A program made the position numbers and the translations under genes. A DNA stretch of 64,000 nucleotides from Mycobacterium sp. 4858 (lineage in GTDB: Bacteria; Actinomycetota; Actinomycetes; Mycobacteriales; Mycobacteriaceae), in contig NZ_LT968776.1 of NCBI RefSeq assembly GCF_900240975.1, forward strand, positions 1,488,001-1,552,000. The letters run 5' to 3'. The notes under the pieces are model-generated. The model saw nothing but the letters and a program-made list of their open reading frames with translations, ran no database searches and was not told the DNA's origin. This document shows positions 36,281-45,727 of the stretch, in pieces; positions within the stretch are counted from its first letter, which is position 1, and every line of letters starts with the position of its first letter.

Positions 36281-37156
36281 TTACTCCGATGTAATTCTTA
36301 GCTGCTCAGAGCGCGTTTTGGCGGCCTGAACGGCCGCATCGACGGCCGCCCGCAGGCCGCCCCGTTCCAGTTCGCGAAGCCCCGCGGCGGTGGTGCCCCC
36401 GGGGGAGGTGATGGCGGCGCGCAGCTGCGTCGGCGTGGCGTCGACGCGCAACCCCGGGCCCTCCCCTTCGCCCGGTCGCCGCTCGCCGTCCATCCGTTCC
36501 AGCAGCATGGCCGCCGAGCCCGCCATCGTCTGCGCCGTCAGGTCGGTGGCCACGTCGCGGCTCAGCCCGGCGGCAACCCCGGCGTCCACCAGGGCCTCGA
36601 CCATCAGGAAGAAATACGCCGGTCCAGACCCGGAGAGCGCGGTCACCGCGTCCATTTGGGCTTCCGGCACCGTGAGCACGCCGCCGACCGAGTCGAACAA
36701 AGCCGAGACGCCCTCCAGCTGCGCGGCGGTGACGAACCGGCCCTTGGCCAGCGCGGTCACCCCGGCGCCGACCAGCGCCGCCGCGTTCGGCATCGCCCTG
36801 ACCACCGGCGTGCCGGCGGGCAGCTTGGACTCGAAATACGAGATGCCGATCCCCGCCGCCACCGTGACGAACACCTGCTCGGCGGTGTCGCTCTCGGACG
36901 CCGCGGCCACCCGGGCCAGCTCCGTCATCACCGGCTCGACGTCGCCGGGCTTCACCGCGACCACCACGAACGACGCGTTCTCCACCGCCTCGGCCACCGA
37001 GGTGACCAACACGGAATAGGTGGCGGCCAGATACTCGGCGCGCTCCGGCACCCGCTCGGCCACCACCAGGTCCTTGACCTGCCGGCCCGCCCGCAGCAGA
37101 CCCGACAGCAGAGCCTCCCCGATGCTGCCGCCACCGACGATCGCGATTCTTGCCAT
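36281..37156 (-). CDS. proC: pyrroline-5-carboxylate reductase
   Basis: Last enzyme of proline biosynthesis. The 291-residue protein has an N-terminal Rossmann fold (RIAIVGGGSIGEALLSGLL), VVAVKPGDVEPVM, and the C-terminal dimerisation region with VTALSGSGPAYFFLMVEALVD, the ProC signature. Length is normal. ATG at MARIAIVG is chosen; four upstream residues in the longer reading are not conserved. It is downstream of the thioesterase gene on the same strand. The counterpart is Rv0500. Confidence 0.94.
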   Translation of the reverse strand: MARIAIVGGGSIGEALLSGLLRAGRQVKDLVVAERVPERAEYLAATYSVLVTSVAEAVENASFVVVAVKPGDVEPVMTELARVAAASESDTAEQVFVTVAAGIGISYFESKLPAGTPVVRAMPNAAALVGAGVTALAKGRFVTAAQLEGVSALFDSVGGVLTVPEAQMDAVTALSGSGPAYFFLMVEALVDAGVAAGLSRDVATDLTAQTMAGSAAMLLERMDGERRPGEGEGPGLRVDATPTQLRAAITSPGGTTAAGLRELERGGLRAAVDAAVQAAKTRSEQLRITSE

Positions 37157-37183
37157 GCCCGACAGCATCGCAGACAGCGGCGG

Positions 37184-38026
37184 CTACCCGGCGGCAGGGA
37201 CCAATGCCAATTGGCGGGCTTGCACCACCAAGCGGCCCAGACTGTCGACCACGGTGTGGTCCTCGTCGAACCAGTCGTGCCCGATCTCGGTACACGTCGC
37301 GATGATCCGCAGCCACCCGTCGGCGGGCAGGCCGCGCAGGAAAGCGGTCAGCTGGATGGTGGGAGCCCAGCCGGTGCGCTCCACCGCGAAGGTCACCGGC
37401 GCCGACAGATCCCCGCACATGAGCGCGAACAGCCCGTCCGGGGCCACCCCGCGCGGGCGCGCCCACATCTGGATCACCGGCGGGCCGCCGTCGGCGGGTG
37501 GCTCCAGGCTCGACAGCACCGGCCGCACGTCGCAGCCTTCGCCCAGGTGCACCAGGCCGGCCAGCGGGTGGCCGGGCCCGATCGGTGCGACGTCGTCGGG
37601 CGGCTCGGGCGGCATCAGGCCCACCACCGGGTTGGCCGACAGCAGCGGCTTGGCTTCGCCATCGGGTGGGAAATGCTCCGGCTCGCCGAGGTTGACCACC
37701 GCATGCACGGCCGTGCGGTCGCCCTGGGTCAGCTCGACGTCGACGACGCTGATCCGGCGGCCGCGCTTGCGGATCGAGGTGACCAGCCGCATCGGTCCCG
37801 GATCGGGGGCCCACAGGAAGCTGGCCGACACCGCGACCGGTTCCAGGGCCGGTTCGAGGCCGGCCGACGGCCCACCGCAGGCGGTGCGGGCGGCTTTGGC
37901 GCACAGCGCCAGCATCGCCCCGCCGTGCACCTTGGGCCCGATGGTCCAGTGCTTGTTCAGCTCGCCTTCGAAGGTGCCGGGGCCGACCTCCCGCAACGCC
38001 ATTGCGGTGGTGAATAACGCGTTCAT
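37184..38026 (-). CDS. acyl-CoA thioesterase-like double-hotdog protein
   Basis: A 280-residue protein with two hotdog domains in tandem, like the TesB/4HBT_3 family. Domain 1 has NKHWTIGPKVHGGAMLALCA and a strand RISVVDVELTQGDRTAVHA; domain 2 has APTIQLTAFLRGLPADGWLR and the acidic turn GHDWFDEDHTVVDSLGRLV. These cleave acyl-CoA thioesters or are related hydratases. The ATG has AGGAG right before it. It matches Rv0499. It is 16 bases from the TIM-barrel gene and 27 from proC, so all may be co-transcribed. The acyl-CoA substrate is unknown. Confidence 0.8.
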   Translation of the reverse strand: MNALFTTAMALREVGPGTFEGELNKHWTIGPKVHGGAMLALCAKAARTACGGPSAGLEPALEPVAVSASFLWAPDPGPMRLVTSIRKRGRRISVVDVELTQGDRTAVHAVVNLGEPEHFPPDGEAKPLLSANPVVGLMPPEPPDDVAPIGPGHPLAGLVHLGEGCDVRPVLSSLEPPADGGPPVIQMWARPRGVAPDGLFALMCGDLSAPVTFAVERTGWAPTIQLTAFLRGLPADGWLRIIATCTEIGHDWFDEDHTVVDSLGRLVVQARQLALVPAAG

Positions 38027-38042
38027 GGTCTCCTGGATCTGA

Positions 38043-38885
38043 TCAGCGCAGCAGGTGCGTGCGGGCGAACTGCAACGACTCGGCGAGCATGCTCTCGCGC
38101 TCGTTGGCTGAACGCGCGCTGGACGTCGACACCTCCAGGATGACGTGGCCGGCGAAGTGGCTGCCGGCCAGCATCTGGCAGACCTCGGCGGTGGGCTGTG
38201 TGCCCCGTCCGGGCACCAGGTGCTCATCGGCGGGCAGGCCGCTGCCGTCGCACAGGTGCAGATGGACCAGCCCATTCCCCATCCGTTGCGCCATGTCCAG
38301 CGAGTCGCTGCCCGCGGTCGCGGTGTGCGACAGGTCCAGCGTGTAGTGCGCGTGGTTGCCGTCCAGCGGGTCGTATGAGGGCGCGAACGCCGAGATCGCC
38401 GGGCCGGGGCCGCCGCCACGCCGGCGCATCCGTTCCCGCGACTGGCCCGAGCCGAAAAACCGGTCGGCCCGGAACGGGAACATGTTTTCCACCGCGACCA
38501 GCACGTCGCTCGACGCTTCCAGGGCGGCGACCTGGTCGCTGAAGCCCTCGGCATAGCGACGCTGCCAGCGAAACGGCGGGTGCACGACGACGGTCTGTGC
38601 ACCCAGCTGTTCGGCGGCCCGCACACTGCGGTCCAGCTTCGGGATCGGGTTGGCTCCCCACACGCGCTGGGAGATCAGCAGGCAGGGGGCGTGCACGGAC
38701 AACACCGGCACGCGGTAGCGCAGGGACAGTTTGGCGATGGCGTCGATGTCCTGGCTGACCGACTCGGCCCACACCATCAGCTCGACCCCGTCGTAACCCA
38801 GCCGGGCCGCGTACTCGAACGCGGCCTCGGCCCGCAACGGGTATACCGAGGCCGTGGAGAGTCCGACTTTGATAGCTGGGCGCAA
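38043..38885 (-). CDS. sugar phosphate isomerase/epimerase-like TIM barrel
   Basis: A 280-residue xylose-isomerase/AP-endonuclease-2-like TIM barrel. Metal-ligand candidates are VELMVWAE near the N-terminus, VSVHAPC, VVVHPPF, VAVENMFPF, YTLDLSHTA and VHLHLCDG, each ending a barrel strand as in this superfamily. It matches Rv0498. The start is TTG, giving RPAIKVGLSTASVYPLR; no ATG or GTG fits, and relatives start at the same residue. The substrate is unknown; both sugar isomerases and DNA-repair nucleases share the fold. Confidence 0.85.
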   Translation of the reverse strand: MRPAIKVGLSTASVYPLRAEAAFEYAARLGYDGVELMVWAESVSQDIDAIAKLSLRYRVPVLSVHAPCLLISQRVWGANPIPKLDRSVRAAEQLGAQTVVVHPPFRWQRRYAEGFSDQVAALEASSDVLVAVENMFPFRADRFFGSGQSRERMRRRGGGPGPAISAFAPSYDPLDGNHAHYTLDLSHTATAGSDSLDMAQRMGNGLVHLHLCDGSGLPADEHLVPGRGTQPTAEVCQMLAGSHFAGHVILEVSTSSARSANERESMLAESLQFARTHLLR

Positions 38886-38909
38886 CGGTCTGTGTGGTTC
38901 CGGGTCCGC

Positions 38910-39863
38910 CTAGCCTGACTGCAAAGACAGCGCCAAGGGGCCCAGGGTGATCAGTGCCCCCACCGCGACGGCGATCAACGTGCTGGCGATGTCCTCCGTC
39001 TTGCGCACCACCCGGACGCCGACCACCAGGCCGAGGATCACCAGCACCGAGAGCACCAACGCCACGATCCTGTTCCAGCGCCACAGCTCGTCGAACGCGA
39101 CGAACAACCCGGCGCCGAAAGCGACGGCCAGGATGGACTGGAACACCACCAGGCTGCCGCGCCACAGCGCCTCGAGCCGGCCCGCCGGGTGGACCTCTGT
39201 GGCCCGGTCGGCCTCGTCCTCGAGGTGGCCCTCCTCGCGCTCCTCGTGCGGCAAGAATCCGGCGGCCAGCAGGTCCGCGTCCTCTTCGGCCTCGTCGGTC
39301 TCGGTCTGCAGGAAGGAGCGGACGTACGCGGAGTCCTCCAGCGCGGGTTCGGCCTCGCGCACCTCCGAATCCATCACGTCCACCGGGAGGTCGGTGTAGT
39401 GGTCCATCGGGTCGGGATTCATGCCCTCGGCGCCGGAGCGCCCGGTGCCGTTGGTCTCCCCCGCCTCGCCATGGCTCAGCGGGCGCGGGTAGGCACTGCG
39501 CTCCGGTCCCGCTGCTTTCTTGGGCTGCGACGGCGACTTGGGCCAGCGCGGCTCCGGCTGCGACCAATAGGCGGCGGGCCTGCTCTCGGTTTGCTGCCGG
39601 GGCGCGGCCCGCTCGGTGACGGGCTCCTCGGCTATCGGTTCTGCGCTGGGCCGCCCGGCCGTGCGCGGGTCCTCCTGGTCGTCGCGGATGACCGGGATCT
39701 CGCCGGTCAGCTCGGCGACGGTCACCGCGTCGCTATCGCCGCGGCGCCGGCGACGCCGCCGCGTGACCGCCGGGGCGCCGATGGTTCCGTTCTTGGCCAG
39801 AAGTTCGGCCACCGAGATCGGCCGAGTGCCGGGGCTCTCGGTCTCGGAGTGTGGTCCGGTCAT
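38910..39863 (-). CDS. membrane protein with long acidic N-terminus (Rv0497-like)
   Basis: A 317-residue protein. About 225 N-terminal residues are disordered, rich in Glu, Pro and Arg, including [19 protein letters not shown]. Two to three hydrophobic helices follow (about 235-255, 265-285 and 292-312). The M. tuberculosis counterpart Rv0497 is reported as a Ser/Thr kinase substrate; several Thr-containing acidic stretches here would suit that. Its ATG overlaps the ppx stop as ATGA, so the two are coupled. The biochemical role is unknown. Confidence 0.82.
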   Translation of the reverse strand: MTGPHSETESPGTRPISVAELLAKNGTIGAPAVTRRRRRRRGDSDAVTVAELTGEIPVIRDDQEDPRTAGRPSAEPIAEEPVTERAAPRQQTESRPAAYWSQPEPRWPKSPSQPKKAAGPERSAYPRPLSHGEAGETNGTGRSGAEGMNPDPMDHYTDLPVDVMDSEVREAEPALEDSAYVRSFLQTETDEAEEDADLLAAGFLPHEEREEGHLEDEADRATEVHPAGRLEALWRGSLVVFQSILAVAFGAGLFVAFDELWRWNRIVALVLSVLVILGLVVGVRVVRKTEDIASTLIAVAVGALITLGPLALSLQSG

Positions 39864-40876
39864 GCTTTGTCGCCTCTCGATCGGTTGCCGTCCCGATCAC
39901 CTGCCTGGCCTCCAGCATCGCGCACGGATCGCTTCATGAGGGGCGTTCCGTCGGCTTCGCTGTCGAGTTTGCGCAAGATGAGACCTTCCCGTAACGCCCA
40001 CGGGCAGATATCCACCGATTCAATCGACAGCGCTCGCATACTCGCCTCCGCCACCAGCGCACCCGCCACGATCTGCGGCGCCCGCTCGGCGCTCACCCCT
40101 TCCAGTTCTGCCCGGTCGGCGGTCGTCATCCTAGAGATGAAAGATATGAGTTGCCTGAGGCCGTTTGCTGTGAGCGTCCTTTTCACCCGCGGTCCGGCGG
40201 CCGACGGTGCCGCGCCGGTGAGCCTCGCCAGCGAGCGGAACGTCTTCGACGTCGCCACCGCCAGGTCGGGCGCGCCGGCTTCGAGCACCGTCACGGCGGA
40301 ATCGGCGAGCTCGGCGTCCAGCCAATCCCGCAGCATGCCGACCCGGCGCCGCCCGGGCGGATCGTCGGGCAGCCACTCGCGGGTCAGCCGGCCGGCGCCC
40401 AGCGGCAGCGACAAGGCCACCTCCGGCTCCTCGTCGACCCCGCTGGACATCTCCAGCGAGCCGCCGCCGATGTCGAGGTTGATGATCCGGCCGGCGCTCC
40501 ACCCGTACCAACGGCGCACGGCCAGAAAAGTCAGCCGGGACTCGTCGACCCCGCTCAGCGCCTCCAGCTCGACACCGGTCTCTTTGCGGACGCGGGTGAG
40601 CACGTCCTCGGAGTTCACCGCATCGCGCAGCGCGGAGGTGGCAAACGCCATCAGCTCGGCGCAGCCCGAACTGTCCGCGATCTTGGCGAACTCGTCGATG
40701 GTGGAGATCAGCTTCTCCGCGCCCCGCTTGGTGATCTTGCCGGAACTGTCGATCGACTCGGCCAGCCGCAGCGTCGCCTTCGTCGAACTCATGGGCGTGG
40801 GGTGCCCACCACGGTGCGCATCAACCACCAGCAGGTGAACCGTGTTGCTGCCCACGTCGAGGACGCCCAATCGCAC
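39860..40876 (-). CDS. ppx: exopolyphosphatase / Ppx-GppA family phosphatase
   Basis: A 338-residue ASKHA-fold enzyme. The phosphate-1 motif is [18 protein letters not shown], and [14 protein letters not shown] is the phosphate-2 motif. The length is that of the short mycobacterial Ppx1 (Rv0496), which degrades short-chain polyphosphate. A GTG at the family N-terminus is chosen over 19 upstream codons. It is divergent from the Cys-rich gene across a short repeat-containing gap. Activity on pppGpp is possible in the family but weaker evidence. Confidence 0.88.
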   Translation of the reverse strand: MRLGVLDVGSNTVHLLVVDAHRGGHPTPMSSTKATLRLAESIDSSGKITKRGAEKLISTIDEFAKIADSSGCAELMAFATSALRDAVNSEDVLTRVRKETGVELEALSGVDESRLTFLAVRRWYGWSAGRIINLDIGGGSLEMSSGVDEEPEVALSLPLGAGRLTREWLPDDPPGRRRVGMLRDWLDAELADSAVTVLEAGAPDLAVATSKTFRSLARLTGAAPSAAGPRVKRTLTANGLRQLISFISRMTTADRAELEGVSAERAPQIVAGALVAEASMRALSIESVDICPWALREGLILRKLDSEADGTPLMKRSVRDAGGQAGDRDGNRSRGDKA

Positions 40877-40891
40877 GGGAAACAACCTAGT

Positions 40892-40973
40892 CGGGCGACG
40901 ATGCGGACCGCCTCGCGGCCCGCTGAGGAGCACGACAATTTAACCTTGCGGGCGACGATGCGGACCGCCTCGC
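40892..40973. repeat. two copies of a 25-base direct repeat, 57-base period
   Basis: Identical 25-base copies at 40892-40916 and 40949-40973 share the core CGGGCGACGATGCGGACCGC. The 32 bases between them include GCTGAGGAGCACG. The layout (short unit, intergenic, ACGATG core) resembles mycobacterial MIRU-type elements and lies upstream of ppx. Copy number could vary between strains. Confidence 0.72.
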
Positions 40974-41028
40974 CGGGCCCCGAGTGTCAGCGGGCCGAAC
41001 AGCCGGAATCGTCGTCTAACGTGGACCC

Positions 41029-41814
41029 GTGGCGAATTCTTACCCGGAGCGGGGAAACGAGGTCGAACTGGACTTCGCCCGTGAGTGGGTGGAGTTCTAC
41101 GACCCGGACAATCCCGAGCACCTGATCGCGGCCGACCTCACCTGGTTGCTGTCCCGCTGGACATGCGTGTTCGGCACGCCCGCCTGCCACGGCACGGTGG
41201 CCGGTCGCCCGGATGACGGATGCTGCTCGCACGGGGCGTTCCTGTCCGACGACGACGACCGCGCCCGGCTCGACGACGCCGTGCAGCAACTGACCGACGA
41301 AGACTGGCAATTCCGCGAAAAGGGCTTGGGCCGCAAGGGATACCTGGAACTCGACGAGCACGACGGACAGCCCCAGTACCGCACCCGTAAACACAAGGAC
41401 GCCTGCATTTTTCTGAACCGGCCCGGCTTTCCGGGCGGCGTCGGATGCGCGCTGCACAGCAAGGCCCTCAAGCTGGGCGTCGCCCCCCTGACCATGAAGC
41501 CCGACGTCTGTTGGCAGTTGCCCATCCGGCGCAGCCAGGAATGGGTGACGCGGCCCGACGGCACCGAGATCCTCAAGACCTGGGTCACCGAATACGATCG
41601 GCGCGGCTGGGGCTCCGGGGGCGCCGACCTGCATTGGTATTGCACGGGCGACCCAGGCGCCCATGTCGGGGCCCAGCAGGTCTGGCAGAGCATGGCCGAC
41701 GAGCTGACCGAGTTGCTCGGCGCGAAGGCCTACGCCGAGCTGGCGGCGATGTGCAAGCGGCGCAGCAAGTTAGGCCTCATCGCGGTGCATCCGGCGACTC
41801 GACTCGCCGAGTAG
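41029..41814 (+). CDS. cysteine-rich conserved protein (Rv0495c-like)
   Basis: A 261-residue protein with eight or so conserved-looking cysteines arranged as [38 protein letters not shown] and DVCWQLPIR. The spacing suggests a metal or Fe-S site like the YkgJ/DUF3109-type zinc- or iron-binding proteins. There is no signal peptide. The GTG start lies six bases after a TAACGT -10-like element, so the mRNA may be leaderless. It converges on the GntR gene with a 38-base overlap of 3' ends. It is conserved across mycobacteria; the function is unknown. Confidence 0.8.
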   Translation: MANSYPERGNEVELDFAREWVEFYDPDNPEHLIAADLTWLLSRWTCVFGTPACHGTVAGRPDDGCCSHGAFLSDDDDRARLDDAVQQLTDEDWQFREKGLGRKGYLELDEHDGQPQYRTRKHKDACIFLNRPGFPGGVGCALHSKALKLGVAPLTMKPDVCWQLPIRRSQEWVTRPDGTEILKTWVTEYDRRGWGSGGADLHWYCTGDPGAHVGAQQVWQSMADELTELLGAKAYAELAAMCKRRSKLGLIAVHPATRLAE

Positions 41815-42529
41815 CCTCAGTCCTGTTGTAGGCCAAGACCATTCGCCCCGCACTCGCGTTCAGGTACTCTTCGACCGCGGCCGCGGCCTCGGCCTCGTCG
41901 CCCGCCAGCACGGCGTCGGTGATCGCGGCCAGCCCGGCCACCACGGGCGCGGCGTCGTCGTAGGCGGCGGTGAGCTCGTGCTCGCGGCCGCCGAAGGCGT
42001 GCTCGACCCAGCGATACAGCAAAGCCAGCGCCCGGTTGCGGCTCAGCTGGATCAGCACCCGGAAGTAGGCCAGGTCGGCGGCTTGGCGCGCCTCCGCGCT
42101 GTCGGCCTCCCGGACCGCGGCGAGCGCGCCGCGCAGGGCCTGCGCATCCTCGGCGCCGCCCCGTCGCGCGGCCGACCTCCCGATCAGCGGGCCCAGCGCG
42201 GCCCGGATCTCGAACAGCTCCACCAGGAACTCGGGCCCCAGTTTGCGGACCAGCGCCTCGACCACCGCGGGGTGGGTGAGCGCCTGCGGGTCCGCGACCA
42301 CGTTGCCGCTGCCGTGCCGGGCCTCGACCAGGCCCATCTGCTGCAGCCGGGCCAGCCCCTGCCGCAGCGACGTGCGGTTGACGCCGAGCTGCTCGGCCAG
42401 GTCGCGCTCGGGCGGTAAGGCCGAGCCCGGCGGAAACGCGCCGTCGAGGATGGCGTCGGTGATCGACGCGGCGATCTGTTCATCGACGCGTTGGCGATCG
42501 AGGGGACGCAGCGGACTTGACTGGTTCAT
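41777..42529 (-). CDS. FadR-type GntR transcriptional regulator
   Basis: A 250-residue regulator. The winged helix-turn-helix covers about residues 15-80 ([20 protein letters not shown], then [16 protein letters not shown]), and an FCD-type all-helical ligand domain follows ([38 protein letters not shown]). It matches Rv0494, which has been described as a fatty-acid or acyl-CoA responsive repressor. A perfect palindrome covers its own start codon, so it probably controls both itself and the divergent three-gene operon. A Rossmann or other enzymatic domain is absent. Confidence 0.88.
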   Translation of the reverse strand: MNQSSPLRPLDRQRVDEQIAASITDAILDGAFPPGSALPPERDLAEQLGVNRTSLRQGLARLQQMGLVEARHGSGNVVADPQALTHPAVVEALVRKLGPEFLVELFEIRAALGPLIGRSAARRGGAEDAQALRGALAAVREADSAEARQAADLAYFRVLIQLSRNRALALLYRWVEHAFGGREHELTAAYDDAAPVVAGLAAITDAVLAGDEAEAAAAVEEYLNASAGRMVLAYNRTEATRRVESPDAPR

Positions 42530-42547
42530 TGGTTCAACCAATATAGT
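42517..42547 (+). promoter_or_regulatory. divergent promoter with FadR-like palindromic operator
   Basis: On the + strand TTGACT and TATAGT flank a 19-base spacer. Inside it, at 42528-42542, is the perfect palindrome ATTGGT-TCA-ACCAAT, close to the FadR-group pattern TGGTnnnACCA. On the - strand TATATT (42545-42540) overlaps the + strand -10 and would start the gntR mRNA near its ATG. A bound dimer would block both directions. Confidence 0.72.
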
Positions 42548-42571
42548 GGACGAACCCATCGGAGGTGAGCA

Positions 42572-43519
42572 ATGGACGAGGACACGCGATCGGCATCGGC
42601 GCCACGCTGGCGCGGCGCGGCCGGCCGCCTGGAAGTCTGGTACGCCACGCTGTCGGATCCGACGACGGGCGCGGGGCTGTGGGTGCACTGCGAGACGGTG
42701 GCCCCACTCGTTGGCGACGACCCCTACGCGCACGGCTGGGTCACCTGGTTTCCGCCCGACGGCCCGCCCCTCACGGGGCGGTTCGGGCCCGTGCCGACCC
42801 GGCCGGCGACCGGCCCGTGGTGGTTCGACGCCGCGGGCGTGCGGGTGGGCGACAAACAGCTCAGCGGGCACGCCGGGTCACTGGCGTGGGATCTGTCCTG
42901 GACGGACACCGGCGCTCCGCTCTGGACGTTTCCCCGTGCGGCGTGGGACCGCGAGCTGCTGCCGGGCGCCCAGGTCGTCCTCGCCCCGACCGCCGACTTC
43001 ACCGGCTCGCTGACCGTGGGCGACGCCGCCGCGCCCATCGAGGGGTGGCGCGGCGGCGTCGCCCACATCTACGGGCACGGCAACGCCAAACGCTGGGGAT
43101 GGGTGCACGCCGACCTAGGCAACGGCGACGTCATGGAGGTGGTCACCGCGGTCTCGCACAAGCCGGGGCTGCGCAGGCTGGCACCGATGGCGTTCGTTCG
43201 GTTCCGTATCGACGGAAAGGATTGGCCCGCAGGGCCTTTACCGTCGCTGCGCATGCGGACGACGCTGGGCCTGCAGCACTGGCAACTGGAGGGACGCATC
43301 GGCGGTCGTCGGGTGCTCATCCGGGTCGACCAACCGGCGGAGAAGTGCGTGAGCCTGGGTTACACCGATCCCGACGGCGGCAAGGCGGTGTGCACCAACA
43401 CCGAACAGGCCGACGTTCACATCGAGATCGACGACCGGCGTTGGTCGGTGCTCGGTCATGCCGAGGTCGGCTTGCGCGGCGCCGAGGCACCCGACCTCAA
43501 CGAAAGGATTCCGACATGA
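42572..43519 (+). CDS. conserved protein of unknown function (Rv0493c-like)
   Basis: A 315-residue soluble protein with many Trp and Gly residues and predicted beta structure ([69 protein letters not shown]). The pattern suggests a lipocalin- or hydroxyneurosporene-synthase-like double beta-barrel that binds a hydrophobic ligand, but I cannot assign it. It has a strong GGAGGTGAG ribosome site. It is the first gene of the operon facing the GntR regulator and overlaps the next gene as ATGA. Confidence 0.75.
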   Translation: MDEDTRSASAPRWRGAAGRLEVWYATLSDPTTGAGLWVHCETVAPLVGDDPYAHGWVTWFPPDGPPLTGRFGPVPTRPATGPWWFDAAGVRVGDKQLSGHAGSLAWDLSWTDTGAPLWTFPRAAWDRELLPGAQVVLAPTADFTGSLTVGDAAAPIEGWRGGVAHIYGHGNAKRWGWVHADLGNGDVMEVVTAVSHKPGLRRLAPMAFVRFRIDGKDWPAGPLPSLRMRTTLGLQHWQLEGRIGGRRVLIRVDQPAEKCVSLGYTDPDGGKAVCTNTEQADVHIEIDDRRWSVLGHAEVGLRGAEAPDLNERIPT

Positions 43520-43845
43520 GCTTTCTCCTCGACCCCCCGCTGCTGTTCGCCGCCGGAGCGCTGATCGAGCGGCAGGTGCCTTCGGATCGTCGCGACGTCG
43601 CCGAGGCCGCCACCCTGGGCGTCTTCTTCGGCGGCTCGTTCGGGCTCTACAACAACGTGCCCGGGCTGGGTCTGCTGTGGCGACCCTTCCGCGCCCGCAA
43701 TGGCCGCGACTTCATGTGGAACAGCGGGGTTTTCAGCGTGCAGACCGAAGAGCTCGACTGGCCCATGCATGCCGCGGCCGGGGCCATTTTCGCCACCTAT
43801 CCGTTCTTCATCAAGATGGGCCGCCGCTTCGGACGCCTGCTGTGA
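43516..43845 (+). CDS. small conserved protein (Rv0492A-like)
   Basis: A 109-residue protein with an N-terminal hydrophobic stretch ([17 protein letters not shown]), a Gly-rich central helix (GVFFGGSFGLYNNVPGLG) and a hydrophobic C-terminal region ending in KMGRRFGRLL. It may be membrane-associated. The ATG overlaps the preceding stop and the stop overlaps the following GTG, so all three genes of the operon are translationally coupled. I know no function. Its fixed place before the GMC oxidoreductase suggests an accessory or membrane-targeting subunit, but that is inference. Confidence 0.78.
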   Translation: MSFLLDPPLLFAAGALIERQVPSDRRDVAEAATLGVFFGGSFGLYNNVPGLGLLWRPFRARNGRDFMWNSGVFSVQTEELDWPMHAAAGAIFATYPFFIKMGRRFGRLL

Positions 43846-45707
43846 GCCGTCTCGCCGGCCGGGTGACCGCCGCGTTCGGCACCGCGCTGCTGCCGCAGGA
43901 GTGCGGCGGCCCCCACCCGGCTCAGCTGGTCGAGCGCATCGAACGCTATCTCACCCAGTTGCCGGTGACGTCCCGGCTGGGTGTGCGCGCCGGGATGGCA
44001 TCGGCAGCTGCCGCAAGCTATCTCACCACCGGACGATCATTGTCGCGCTTGAGCCCTGACCGGCGCGACCAGGTGCTGCGGCGGGTGGCATCGCTCAGCC
44101 CGGAGGCCGGTGCGGCCGTCGAAGCCGTGAAGGCAATCGTGTTGCTGGCCAACGGCGCCGATGCCTACGCACCGGAACTCTTCGCCCGCGCGAACCGGCA
44201 TGACGTGGCGCGGCCCGATGCGGACCTGGCCGTCACCGTGTCGGCCGACAGCCCGTCCGTCGTCATCGCCGACGCCGTGGTGATCGGTTCCGGGGCCGGC
44301 GGCGCGATGGTGGCCCGCACGCTGGCGCGCGCGGGGCTGGATGTCGTCGTGCTCGAAGAGGGCCGCCGCTGGACGGTCGAGGAGTTCCGCACCACCCATC
44401 CGATCGACCGCTACGCGGGGTTGTACCGCGGCGCCGGGGCCACCGTCGCCCTGGGACGCCCGTCTGTGGTGCTGCCGATCGGTCGCGCGGTCGGTGGGAC
44501 CACCGTCGTCAACTCCGGCACTTGCTACCGGCCGCCGGAGGCGGTGCAGCGGCGCTGGCGCGACGAATTCGGGCTTGCCGTGGCCGATTCGGACCGGCTG
44601 TCCGCGCGTCTCGACGATGTCGAACGCACGCTGCGGGTCGCCCCGGTGCCGCTGGAGATCATGGGCCGCAACGGACACCTGCTTCTCGACGGCGCCGCCG
44701 CGCTGGGCTGGGAGGCCGCGCCCATCCCCCGCAACGCGCCGGGCTGTGAGGGGTGTTGCCAGTGCGCGATCGGCTGCCCCCGCAACGCCAAGTTCGGCGT
44801 GCACCTCAACGCGCTGCCCGAGGCGTGCGCGGCGGGCGCGCGAATCATCTCCCACGCCCGCGTGGAACGGGTGCTGCACCGGCACGGGCGCGCTCGCGGG
44901 GTGCGCGCGCGCCGACCCGACGGCACCGCGCTGGACGTCATCGCCGACACGGTCGTCGTGGCCGCCGGAGCCACCGAGACGCCAAACCTATTGCGGCGCA
45001 GCGGTCTTGGCGCACACCCCCGCCTCGGGCACAACCTCGCGTTGCATCCGGCGACCGTACTCGCCGGACGCTTCGAGGACGACGTCGTCGCCTGGCATGG
45101 TGTGCTGCAAAGCGCGGCCGTCCATGAGCTGCACGAGTCGCACGGTGTGCTGATCGAGGCGACATCGACCCCGCCGGGGATGGGGTCGATGGTGTTTCCC
45201 GGCTACGGCGCCGAGCTGCTCGGCTGGCTGGACCGGGCGCCGCGGGTCGCGACGTTCGGCGCCATGGTGGCCGACCGCGGGGTGGGCTCCGTGTCGTCCG
45301 TGCGCGGCGAGACCGTCATCCGTTACCCCATCGATCGAGGCGACGTCGCCAAGCTCATGACGGCGATGGAGGCCATGGGCCGGTTGCTGTTCGCCGCGGG
45401 TGCCGTTGAGGTGCTCACCGGCTTGCCCGAGGCGAAGACGGTCGCGTCGCTGCCCGCGTTGCAGGATGCGTTGCGCCGAACCAGCCCGAGAAGCCTGCAC
45501 CTGGCCGCTTTTCACCCGACGGGCACGGCGGCCGCCGGCGTCGACGATCAGCTCTGCCCGGTCGACCAGACCGGCCGGCTGCGCGGCGCCGACGGGGTAT
45601 GGGTGGCCGACGCCTCGATCCTGCCCAGCTGCCCGGAGGTCAACCCGCAGGTGTCGATCATGGCGCTGGCGCTGGGGGTGGCCGACGAGGTGCTCGGCGC
45701 GCGCTGA
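43842..45707 (+). CDS. GMC-family FAD oxidoreductase with Cys cluster
   Basis: A 621-residue flavoprotein. A helical N-terminal region of about 140 residues precedes the FAD-binding Rossmann fold, AVVIGSGAGGAMVARTLARA. The central GCEGCCQCAIGCPRNAKFG holds five cysteines. The C-terminal active-site block is LAAFHPTGTAAAG, with VADASILPSCPEVNPQVSI. Long-chain alcohol oxidases and related GMC dehydrogenases share the N-terminal extension and Cys motif, so a fatty alcohol or sterol-like substrate is plausible. GTG start, GTGA-coupled. It matches Rv0492c and is probably under the FadR-type regulator. Confidence 0.86.
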   Translation: MSRLAGRVTAAFGTALLPQECGGPHPAQLVERIERYLTQLPVTSRLGVRAGMASAAAASYLTTGRSLSRLSPDRRDQVLRRVASLSPEAGAAVEAVKAIVLLANGADAYAPELFARANRHDVARPDADLAVTVSADSPSVVIADAVVIGSGAGGAMVARTLARAGLDVVVLEEGRRWTVEEFRTTHPIDRYAGLYRGAGATVALGRPSVVLPIGRAVGGTTVVNSGTCYRPPEAVQRRWRDEFGLAVADSDRLSARLDDVERTLRVAPVPLEIMGRNGHLLLDGAAALGWEAAPIPRNAPGCEGCCQCAIGCPRNAKFGVHLNALPEACAAGARIISHARVERVLHRHGRARGVRARRPDGTALDVIADTVVVAAGATETPNLLRRSGLGAHPRLGHNLALHPATVLAGRFEDDVVAWHGVLQSAAVHELHESHGVLIEATSTPPGMGSMVFPGYGAELLGWLDRAPRVATFGAMVADRGVGSVSSVRGETVIRYPIDRGDVAKLMTAMEAMGRLLFAAGAVEVLTGLPEAKTVASLPALQDALRRTSPRSLHLAAFHPTGTAAAGVDDQLCPVDQTGRLRGADGVWVADASILPSCPEVNPQVSIMALALGVADEVLGAR

Positions 45708-45727
45708 GTCCCCGTGCTGTGCCGCCG

